Shown here in pieces: positions 56,301 through 60,494 of a stretch of DNA of 64,000 nucleotides. The stretch covers positions 151,905,577 to 151,969,576 of the forward strand of contig CP136065.1 in assembly GCA_032622095.1 (NCBI GenBank), written 5' to 3'. This DNA comes from Siphonodentalium dalli. Lineage: Eukaryota; Mollusca; Scaphopoda; Gadilida; Siphonodentaliidae. The stretch's first letter is position 1. Each line of letters starts with the position of its first letter. Position numbers and translations under genes: made by a program. Below the pieces are notes generated by a model. It saw only the letters and a program-made list of their open reading frames with translations, did no database searches and was not told where the DNA came from.

Positions 56301-59300
56301 AATCACGTGGCATTTTTGATATCTGACAAATTCAATCATACCTTATAGGTGCTATAATAATTCCATAGATGTATTTCTCACAATAATCTGTGCGCCTCGT
56401 AAGGCCTTGAAATGGTATCTGGTTTTGCCATTGATAAACCAAGATGTTAATGTTATCAACTTTAAGTTCGAATGTGACCAACACATCTGGATCAGTGGTA
56501 TAGAACCATAAAACAACAAAGTATTATGAGAAAGAATGTTGTTCATAACATTATGATAGATAGCGTCAGTAGCGATGGTAATTATTGCTAAATAAATGTC
56601 CACGCGTAAATAAATTCCCACGAAATTAGGAGACTTCCGTTAGAGAATCACGTGGCATTTTTCATATCTGACAAATTATATCATACCTTATAGGTTCTAT
56701 AATAATTACATAGATGAATTGTTCACAGTAGTCTATGCGCCTCGTAAGGCCTTGAAATGGCGGCTGATTATGGCGAAATGTGCGCCTCGTATCGATTTTC
56801 ATATTCGAAAATTTTGAAGTCAGCCGCCTATTCGAAAAACACGAACAATTATATGTTTGAAACGAAACGGTCCGTGAATTCGAAACGATAATTATAAAAA
56901 CGAACGCGTAGGCGACCAGTAATTATTGTATCGATAAATTGAATTTGTCGCTATTGTTAAACGACAAATTCGGAAAAATACTCCCTTATGATCCGTTCGG
57001 TTGTAGCAGAAAAATAAACTGGCTAATTCAACCTGTACAGTGAATTATATTGGGACTGCGCATGCGTGACTGATACCGAGGCAAGCCACTGACCATTAGT
57101 TACCGTAGGCGACCGACCAAAAAGTTAACCCTTTTCTGCTATGGTTTACAAACGCAGGACATCTATCCATATAGTTCAGTGTGAGGGCTTCCTTTGGCGG
57201 AAATATGGCTTGTTGCCATTCATCGGAAAGCTCTCAGCGAGAGCTTTTCAATGAATGGCAACAAGCCATATTTCCGACTAAATCCTGAAAAGTTACCCAT
57301 AAGTCTGCTGTGGTTATGGAGTCGATTAATTAGAGCATTACTGTACTTTCAAATGATGTGACTCATTCCCATTAGTTGTAATACTCACATATATAGCTTC
57401 TTTCAGGCACCATGCATCAAATTCTGCTGGTTGAACAAACATTGCCATGATGGCCTCCTCAAAGTTACCACTTAAGTCATCTTGTATATCTTCTATTAGG
57501 TCCTGTATGAAATAAAACCATACCTGGATAACATCATCGTAGTCTAGGCTAGACAAGGAGGTTGTGGTTTTGGACCCCAACATGGGCAAAAATTTATATA
57601 GATTTTCAAGCTTCATCTGAGTTGAGTCATTTCAACACGTCAATCTAATCGTAACATGGTCATTTTGATAAAAAATTATCATTTGTTCATGCACATTACG
57701 AAGCTATGAACAGCCCATCCTGAGCCAGTGGATTATCCATTCTCATATGTTATTATAATGTTAATATCTACGTGGTATCAATAGGGCGAAGTAATCAAGG
57801 TCATAATCCATATCATATCAAGTTGTTAAAGGAAAGATAAAAAAAAATATTTTTGCTGATATTTTAATTACAGTCAATTTGGCTCAAACAAAAACAAAGA
57901 ATTAATAATAAACATTAATTATAAACATAAAACTGAATTAAAAATGCTCTCAATTTTTTGTTTATACAAGTGAGATTGAATAGACCGTTTCCTGATTAAA
58001 ATTTCCGATTCATTACTATAATTGGTTAAGCATGTGTTATATTGTAACTGCAAACTCAGTAAAAATGCAGCAATAATGCTTTGGGTGCCCCGACGAAGAT
58101 CCCTATACTACAAACTGTAGCAGGAACTGATTACATGTACACCAATATGATGCAAAGTGCATATTCGCTAAATATGTTGCAAATCTTCAATGTGTCAAGA
58201 AAGGGTCAATAACTCTAAAATAAAAAACATAAAACATTTCTATGTCGAAAAATGGCAATAACTCTGCCAAAATGACTTCAACTGAACTCAAAATTGCAGG
58301 TACACAGGTTCCCATGCTGGTTGATATCTGTGCCAGGTTTAAAAAAAATTGACTGAAAAATGACAGAATACAGGATCAGACAAAAGATGAGTCCCAGGAT
58401 GTACGATTGTATGTCGAAAAAGGGCAATAACTCTGCCAAAATGACTCAAAATCGCAGGTGCGCAGTTTCCCATGCTGGTGGACATCTGTGCCAAGTTTTT
58501 TAAAAATTGACCAGAAAATGACAGAATACAGGCTCGGACAAAGCTCAGGATGGACAGACTGGCGGACGAGGGTGACTACTATAGTCATCTGACAGGGACA
58601 CTTATCCATGTACCAGTAGATAAGATTTGATATCCCTCCTCATGACTGTTTGAAGTACAAAGACTAAACAAATTAAATACACACATACCCTTCCATACAT
58701 TGTTTTGTACATCTTTTTCAACTCCTGGCGCTGTGCATTACATCGTGTGGTGCACACCTGAATGATTGCATCCTCATCGGTACCTGCAGAGGAAGAGCAC
58801 CACCAAATATATTTATCATTATGTCAATTTTTAAGGTAACACATCCATGGTGAATAAAATTCCTCAGGGGAAAAGAGGACCATGCTTGAAACGATTTTTT
58901 CCTCATTATCTTGTGATGAGAATCACTATGAGTTACAACCCCCCCTCCCCAACCTACAAGAAATACAAGCTCGGACAAAATAATGCATGTTGCGAAAAAC
59001 AACTCTAAGTAGAACACAGACACTTCATAGGTGACCGCAGAAGTGAAAACAATAGACGGGCGGAAAAGTCTATATTTTTAACAGGATGTGTTTATTTCCC
59101 TGGCCGCTGTAGCTTTCTACTGAGCATGTCTTATAAGCCAGAGCCGTTAGGCTACAGCTGGCTACAGCCTGCACGCTCAAATATAGCCACTATTTCTCAG
59201 CTGTTCAAAGCATTGTATTATTTTATATAACATGCATGTATCTCACATTAGCTGTATAAAACTCTGTTTAGGTATATATATTTATAAAATAAACACAAAT

Positions 59301-59884
59301 ATAAGCTCATAAAATTACATAATCTTCATCATATATATAAAAAGATGAAAATCAATTAAATTTGTTTTTAACATGCCACTCATGAGTATAATTGGGCATA
59401 CCTCCCGCAAAAATCTCCCGGATGACCATTTTCAAAACTTAACAGGTCTGGTGGGGATCCAAACAAACTAGACAGCAACAATAGGATATTAACCCTTTTG
59501 ATTACTAAATGGATTTTCCCATTCATTTATAAAAGTATACAATGGAATGGTATTTTGTTTATTTATGGAACCCAAATTTTAAGACAAAACATCAAAATGC
59601 AACCTACCAGCCCCTTTCATTGCATAGCGGAAATATTCGCAATCATACTCTGGATTCCACTCTTCTTCATTGACATCCATTGGGGAATCCTCCTTGCTGT
59701 TGAACCACTGTTGAACACCATCTTCTTCTGTATAATTTGTGAATGCTTTCACAGTCCCTTGTGCCCCTTCCATTGTACCATTTTGCTCCAGGTTTCGACA
59801 TATGTTGTCCACAAAATAACCTTTGACTCTTGCATAAATATCTTCATCTTCTTGACACTTCTTGGCTAATTTCTTTGCAGCCCT
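32209..59884 (-). CDS. annexin, four-repeat, nine exons, 5' end missing
   Basis: Nine exons on the minus strand (59884-59608, 58783-58689, 57502-57389, 49116-49026, 48376-48279, 40025-39771, 38534-38459, 34424-34312, 32334-32209) join in frame to 414 residues plus TAA. Annexins are cytosolic proteins that bind acidic phospholipid membranes when calcium is present. Repeat 1 starts near residue 83 (YAMKGAGTDED), repeat 2 at 163 (GLGTDETAL ... GDTSGDFKR), repeat 3 near 280 (SIGTDEETF ... ETSGNFE) and repeat 4 near 355 (KGLGTADRD ... DTSGDYRK). Repeats 1, 2 and 4 keep the GxGT calcium loop, and repeats 2 and 4 keep the distal SGD. Residues 1-80 form an acidic N-terminal extension. About 30 extra residues separate repeats 2 and 3. 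The start codon and promoter lie beyond 59884. Confidence 0.95.
32335..34081. other. annexin intron, little recognised
   Basis: A+T-rich. A diverged duplication of about 100 bp (TTCATTAGTCTTAATTGTCA / TTCATTAATCTTAATTGCCA) lies at 33430-33560. No other feature is supportable. Confidence 0.4.
34082..34260. mobile_element. family f MITE (ACTCTCAGGTGCCTAATAAT), copy 1
   Basis: About 180 bp with inverted ends (CTCTTGTGCCTAATAATGG / ACACTATTATTAGGCACCTG). Copies at 47494-47674 and 50439-50575 share the interior CAATGCCAAATAATAGTG. It lies 52 bp from the exon H donor. Confidence 0.75.
34312..34424 (-). CDS. annexin exon H (repeat 3 end, repeat 4 start)
   Basis: The acceptor is CTTCTTTTAG and the donor GAG/GTTAGT. 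It encodes [20 protein letters not shown] and then [17 protein letters not shown]. The repeat 4 loop is GLGTADRD where TDD or TDE is usual, a mild deviation. Confidence 0.93.
34700..35230. repeat. tandem array, period about 165 bp
   Basis: Three units with AAATTACAATCAAATGGACG or TCAAAGGGCCATAACTC, then AAAATGT(T/C)CGGCC, ACCAAAAATCTTTCAAATC and TGTTCGAAATAACTCCCGG. It carries the GGGCCATAACTC core. Confidence 0.75.
35822..36484 (-). CDS. unidentified element K protein, central part (copy 2)
   Basis: 220 open codons on the minus strand, beginning [18 protein letters not shown], with blocks [32 protein letters not shown] and [18 protein letters not shown]. It looks like a folded, mostly helical protein with many Leu, Trp and His. 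Upstream in the same element the start of a related N-terminus is found (next entry). It is probably the transposon's own protein, possibly the second exon or an interrupted continuation. No DDE signature could be picked out and I do not recognise the family. Confidence 0.5.
   Translation of the reverse strand: MMMNSQKELVLPPKVKVNNNRDELTNAFLQWLDDKHVGFNKDSVNMMGRQFVSSFSDCLWLIDPHYQKLEEHACHIPSPFHQFNDPTKSKHKIQKLDSIKLIDLNDTLSDVLEQPFLKADIWTEIKTLLFDFVEAIHRYLIYLENQWIIMQAKHNQCVNYRSVNIFNLFTQKLLLNQHSGLDTNLLLIQHILPQYLWTISRHQILMPDDITFISCRRLCL
36556..36674 (-). pseudogene. element K protein N-terminus (copy 2), frameshifted
   Basis: The minus-strand ATG at 36674 (AACATGGCGAC context) begins [11 protein letters not shown] second frame then reads [10 protein letters not shown] and [14 protein letters not shown] before TGA at 36556. 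The order (Met-Ala-x-Leu start, basic run, AE(I/V)..(F)GR(F/Y)F end) parallels the frame at 19756-20058. A frame change between the two parts is inferred. Confidence 0.45.
37033..38113. mobile_element. hAT-type nonautonomous element with perfect 8-bp TSD
   Basis: TTGGAAAT flanks both ends exactly (37033-37040 and 38106-38113). The ends are TAGAGGTGCCATGATTA (37041) and the inverse of TAGGGGTGCCACTATTA (ending 38105). Subterminal ATCGATTA motifs cluster at both ends. The 1065-bp interior has no transposase frame. Confidence 0.92.
38296..38454. mobile_element. family b MITE fragment abutting annexin exon G
   Basis: It starts GACTGGAGCTTCCTGAAATT and runs through the GCGAGTCTCCCCCAGGGAACC palindrome to GCATTCTCTTATATAT. 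The last bases sit 4-5 positions from the exon G boundary, so the intron just beyond GTGAG derives from the element. Confidence 0.75.
38459..38534 (-). CDS. annexin exon G (repeat 3 middle)
   Basis: The acceptor is TTTTCAAG and the donor TTGA/GTGAGT. This short exon encodes [20 protein letters not shown] and then GLYAL. It fills the gap between exons F (phase 0) and H (phase 1) exactly: 25 codons plus one base. A palindromic MITE (38296-38454) begins within five bases of the exon end on the intron side. Confidence 0.92.
38743..38853. mobile_element. family g MITE, right half
   Basis: GCCATATTTCCGACTAAATC through TTAAGGAGTCGATTATTTAG to GGCATTACTGTA matches the right arm of the full palindrome at 41696-41877. 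Confidence 0.75.
39263..39688. mobile_element. family d hairpin MITE, copy 3
   Basis: Left TTAAAGGTATTCAATCCGAT and right inverse (GGATTGAGTACCTTTAA) flank arms with TATTTCTTTGGCTCCAGGG and CTCAGAGTGATCAGATAT in both orientations. It ends 83 bp from the exon F donor. Confidence 0.78.
39771..40025 (-). CDS. annexin exon F (linker with insertion, repeat 3 start)
   Basis: The acceptor is TTTTGCAG and the donor AAG/GTATGA; 85 codons, phase 0 to 0. It starts GNRNE, the usual end of repeat 2, and later reads [19 protein letters not shown] and [12 protein letters not shown], the usual start of repeat 3. In common annexins about 10-15 residues separate these blocks. Here about 35 intervene (for example [15 protein letters not shown]). 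Frame, splice sites and codons are continuous, so the extra segment is coding. Confidence 0.92.
40065..40572. mobile_element. family c foldback cluster, copies 4-6
   Basis: Three palindromes based on GCAGAATGAGGTC(C) and its inverse lie at about 40072-40172, 40397-40470 and 40493-40572. The last two are near-identical over about 75 bp, including GATAAATTTGGTGAAGCTAG, so they look like a recent local duplication. Confidence 0.75.
40574..41394. mobile_element. hAT-like element with CGATTCGATTCGA subterminal repeats
   Basis: The left TAAGGCCCAGCGAATCG and right inverse of TAGGGCCCTGCGAATCG are inverted. GATTCGATTCGA repeats cluster at both ends, as in other hAT MITEs here. The neighbouring octamers do not match, possibly because the left end landed in a family c palindrome that later changed. 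Confidence 0.65.
41696..41877. mobile_element. family g palindromic MITE, complete
   Basis: A 182-bp near-perfect palindrome: TACAGTAATGCCCTAAATAA at the left and its inverse at the right. Arms contain CTCCTTAACCACA and GGATTTAGTCGGAAATATG, with a short CAGAGCTTTCCAATGG loop. Confidence 0.9.
42306..46990. mobile_element. large TIR element X1 (4.7 kb), superfamily unassigned
   Basis: Inverted repeats at 42323-42427 and 46868-46972 are 105 bp with one difference seen by eye (CTCAGAG / CTCCGAG). They contain CCCACTGAACTATATGG and GGAGGGGTTAACTCTC. Weaker similarity runs outward through TATCTCC(G). The interior is more G+C-rich than the flanks, with three direct repeats (separate entry) and no long open frame. 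Minus-strand frames near 45290-44960 and 44950-44600 contain Gly/Pro/Gln-rich text such as [14 protein letters not shown], suggestive of a decayed gag-like protein. It sits in the annexin intron between exons F and E. Confidence 0.8.
44285..46060. repeat. three direct repeats inside X1 (GGGTAGCCC block)
   Basis: GATGGGTAGCCCCAACCCGC followed by CCTGTTTGGTG, CTATC and GAGTGCTAATTACGCCAAT occurs at about 44358-44440, 45510-45580 and 45965-46048. The first two extend leftward (GTCGATAGTCCAGAAAGCCC / GTTCGATAGTCCAGGGAGCG), giving units of about 180 bp. They could be internal promoter or protein-binding repeats; function is unknown. Confidence 0.8.
47398..47800. mobile_element. family e MITE, copy 3, interrupted by family f
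   Basis: TTAACCCGTTCTATACC and CAAATACTCATTGATGAGTA start the left part. The right part (near 47755-47800) keeps CCCTCCAAATGATTAATAG and ATTCCAATGCATACTTT. A family f element (47494-47674) has inserted between them. Confidence 0.6.
47494..47674. mobile_element. family f MITE, copy 2
   Basis: ACTCTCAGGTGCTTAATAAT at the left and ATTATTAGGCACCTGAGAGT at the right. The interior GGTGGGGATTTAGGCTGAAA is shared with copy 1. Confidence 0.8.
47828..48276. mobile_element. TIR element ending at the annexin exon E donor
   Basis: TACTCTTGGGCTCCAAATAA (about 47828) is matched in inverse by TTATTTGGAGCCCGAGAGTA ending at about 48274. A repeated TATTATTTGGG(T/C)CTGCAC block with runs of C lies at 48155-48250. 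Its terminal bases form positions +4 onward of the exon E intron. Confidence 0.65.
48279..48376 (-). CDS. annexin exon E (repeat 2 second half)
   Basis: The acceptor is ATATTAAG and the donor CAG/GTGAGT. It encodes [19 protein letters not shown] and then [14 protein letters not shown]. The acidic SGD residue expected to pair with the GLGTDE loop is present. A TIR element (47838-48275) ends inside the donor region, so intron position +4 onward is transposon sequence. Confidence 0.92.
48377..49025. other. annexin intron between exons D and E
   Basis: A+T-rich intron with a normal donor and acceptor. Nothing else was recognised. Confidence 0.5.
49026..49116 (-). CDS. annexin exon D (repeat 2 calcium loop)
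   Basis: The acceptor is CTTTTTCAG and the donor GAAG/GTATTA. It encodes [20 protein letters not shown] and then RDIYPE, a type II calcium loop GLGTDE. It ends in phase 1. Confidence 0.95.
49775..50346. repeat. tandem array, 'CCAAGATGGC' family, third block
   Basis: About three units with AAAATCCAAGATGGCTG, CATGTTTTTCA and ATATGAAGTTTGGC. The right tail reads ATGGACACCAACCCATTGTC then GCTCAAACTTGAC and CAAGTTGAGCTAA, matching the tail at 27040-27068. Confidence 0.8.
50439..50575. mobile_element. family f MITE, copy 3 (rearranged)
   Basis: It ends CAGTTACCTGAGAGT and contains CACTATTATTAGGCCATCAC. The interior is shorter and partly inverted relative to the other copies. Confidence 0.65.
50583..50662. 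mobile_element. family g MITE, left arm, split by X2
   Basis: AGTAATGCTCTAATTAATCG through GGATTTAGTCGGAAATATG. The matching remainder of the palindrome is at 57198-57345, on the other side of X2. Confidence 0.85.
50943..51045. repeat. extra X2 terminal motif, head-to-head
   Basis: TAGTTCAGTGTTCAGGCTTT at 50945 is the inverse of the left end of X2. It runs on through the inverse of the flanking A/T block into ATTTCCGCCAAAGGAAGC and CACACTGAACTATATGG, which equals the right end of X2 read inward. Two X2-type termini therefore meet head to head here. Confidence 0.8.
51384..51470 (-). pseudogene. gag-like relic, copy 1, inside X2
   Basis: The minus-strand frame reads [18 protein letters not shown], then stops soon after (TGA near 51328). 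Compare [17 protein letters not shown] in copy 2 at 54706-54660. The DNA just beyond (GGAGGCCCACTCCATCGATGG) also matches copy 2. Confidence 0.5.
51674..53315. repeat. inner inverted pair around the nested hAT element
   Basis: AACAGTCCTTCCCATGAG with GCTCCCGTAATGC and GACGGGTG at 51674-51760 is matched in inverse by 53215-53315 (GAAGGACGGGTGCG ... GGGAAGGACTGATAT). This gives a further level of nesting inside X2. Confidence 0.55.
51891..53168. mobile_element. hAT-type nonautonomous element with perfect 8-bp TSD, nested in X2
   Basis: CTTAAAAT flanks both ends exactly (51891-51898 and 53161-53168). The ends are TAGAGCTGAAACGGTTAG (51899) and the inverse of TAGAGCTGAAACGGTTGA (ending 53160). 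GGTTAACCGGTTAG repeats are subterminal on both sides. 1262 bp, no transposase frame. Confidence 0.93.
53766..54165. repeat. tandem duplication, about 205-215 bp unit, inside X2
   Basis: ACCGAAGCGAGCAGAGTTG at about 53777 and ACCGAAGCGCGCAGAGTTGG at about 53989 start two similar units. They share CAGGCCC(T/G)TATGAT, GGTTGGGATCC, CCTGCCTGCAA and GCAAACGTCTTTGCC. The copies differ by scattered substitutions and small gaps. Confidence 0.85.
54409..55050 (-). pseudogene. gag-like relic, copy 2, inside X2
   Basis: A minus-strand open frame of 213 codons. Its downstream half includes [40 protein letters not shown] and a Ser-rich acidic tail. Upstream, the better protein-like text is in another frame ([20 protein letters not shown]), so a frame change is inferred near 54800. 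Pro/Gly-rich then acidic Ser-rich composition recalls the ORF1 (gag-like) proteins of tyrosine-recombinase retroelements, but no CCHC knuckle or enzyme domain is seen. It may be a broken copy. Confidence 0.45.
55640..55930. repeat. ACCGCGGTAT-rich inverted segment inside X2
   Basis: Repeated TACCGCGGTATC / GATACCGCGG-type motifs and approximate inverse ends (GGTGTCACCC at the left, GGGTGATACC inverse at the right). Possibly another miniature hAT-type element. Ends are not secure. Confidence 0.4.
56140..56720. repeat. diverged direct repeat of about 320-340 bp inside X2
   Basis: GTGATTAACACATCTGGATC, GTTGTTCATAACATGA, GATAGCGTCAGTAGCGATGG and GAATCACGTGGCATTTTTG at 56135-56345 recur in order at 56470-56700 with substitutions. 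The second unit also repeats CCTTATAGGTGCTATAAT and CGCCTCGTAAGGCCTTGAAA. Confidence 0.75.
57198..57345. mobile_element. family g MITE, centre and right arm, split by X2
   Basis: CGGAAATATGGCTTGTTGCC, an expanded central hairpin (GAAAGCTCTC / GAGAGCTTTTC), then GCCATATTTCCGACTAAATC to GAGCATTACTGTA. It completes the palindrome whose left arm is at 50583-50662. Confidence 0.85.
57389..57502 (-). CDS. annexin exon C (repeat 1 second half)
   Basis: The acceptor is TTCATACAG and the donor TAT/GTGAGT. It encodes [18 protein letters not shown] and then [14 protein letters not shown], phase 0 to 0. A palindromic MITE half ends at about 57345, some 45 bp into the downstream intron. Confidence 0.95.
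57503..58688. other. annexin intron between exons B and C
   Basis: A+T-rich sequence, with the small tandem array at 58200-58570 described separately. No other element is supportable. Confidence 0.5.
58200..58570. repeat. two-unit tandem repeat, period about 180 bp
   Basis: GTCGAAAAATGGCAATAACT and GTCGAAAAAGGGCAATAACTC start units near 58243 and 58412. They share CTGCCAAAATGACT, TTCCCATGCTGGT, ATCTGTGCCA and AATGACAGAATACAGG. It carries the GGGCAATAACTC variant of the common core. Confidence 0.78.
58689..58783 (-). CDS. annexin exon B (repeat 1)
   Basis: The acceptor is CTCTGCAG and the donor AGG/GTATGT. It encodes [20 protein letters not shown] and then [10 protein letters not shown], the classic first half of an annexin repeat. 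It completes the Gly codon split with exon A. Confidence 0.95.
59608..59884 (-). CDS. annexin exon A: N-terminal extension and start of repeat 1
   Basis: The acceptor is TTTTACAG and the donor GCTG/GTAGGT. It encodes 92 residues from [13 protein letters not shown] through [13 protein letters not shown] to FRYAMKGA, ending in phase 1. Only the last 15 or so residues belong to repeat 1. The rest is a hydrophilic, Glu/Asp-rich region not typical of short annexin tails. Ends of TTAACCCTTT-type elements lie on both sides (about 59490-59552 and 59899-59965). Confidence 0.85.
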
Positions 59885-60029
59885 CTGTAAAATAAGCAAG
59901 TTAACCCCTTCTTTACTAAATGGATTCCCAGAGTTATAAAAGTAAATGATCTATTATGGAGGGGTATTCATGTAAAAAAAAACGTCGCAGACCATGAAAC
60001 GAGGGTACTTTTTGAGATGTTTTTTTTTT

Positions 60030-60236
60030 TAACCCTTTGGTGGGTAGGACGATATAAATGTTGCCATACAGTTGGTGGGTGGAATGACATTTATGTTGTT
60101 TACGGTAGTTTTAGGCTAATAGTATATTACTATGCACATTACTTAAAAAAAATTTCTCTTAAATGAAACTTTTCATGGATATAATGTCGATGGATATTAT
60201 TTTAATTATTTACATTGATTCATGCTTTTAAAGATG
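60030..60236. other. TTAACCCTTTGG-type element end
   Basis: TTAACCCTTTGGTGGGTAGG at about 60030 and GGTGGGTGGAATGAC resemble a TTAA-CCC terminus, but no partner end was found. Confidence 0.35.
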
Positions 60237-60490
60237 CATAATCCAAATTAACTCTCCTAAATTACTATTTCTTTGGCTTTGGGGGTAAAAAATATTAGAT
60301 TTGAGTCGAGCAACCCACTTGTCAAAGCTCAGAGTTATCATATAGCAATTTTTTAAATCTGTTAATTTTCACCACCTAGAATATTTGGCAGCCAAGAAAA
60401 TATTCCACGAGCTGACCGACATACACTCGATATACCAAATTGCGTTGAACAAAATGTTGATATATAACATGTTTTGGGAAATTTTATGCT
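60237..60490. mobile_element. family d MITE fragment interrupted by the LINE
   Basis: AATTACTATTTCTTTGGC, GGGGGTAAAAAATATTAGAT and AAAGCTCAGAGTTATCA match the family d left arm. TTTTATGCTATAGTTGAC is the inverse of the middle of copy 2. It stops where reverse transcriptase sequence begins. Confidence 0.65.
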
Positions 60491-60494
60491 ATAG

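Larger units (their letters stand above)
50688..57197. mobile_element. large nested TIR element X2 (6.5 kb), superfamily unassigned
   Basis: 50706-50877 and 57011-57182 are inverted repeats of 172 bp, identical base for base by eye, starting CACTGAACTATATGG as in X1. Outside them the ends read AAAGAAAGCCTGAA (left) and CCAAAGGAAGCCCTCA (right, inverse). A further copy of the end, in both orientations, lies at 50943-51045, so the left side is a compound or rearranged terminus. Both outer ends break the same family g palindrome, leaving CGGAAATATG on each side as a possible target duplication. The interior holds minus-strand gag-like relics, a tandem duplication and a nested hAT element. There is no reverse transcriptase or DDE frame. 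Confidence 0.8.
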
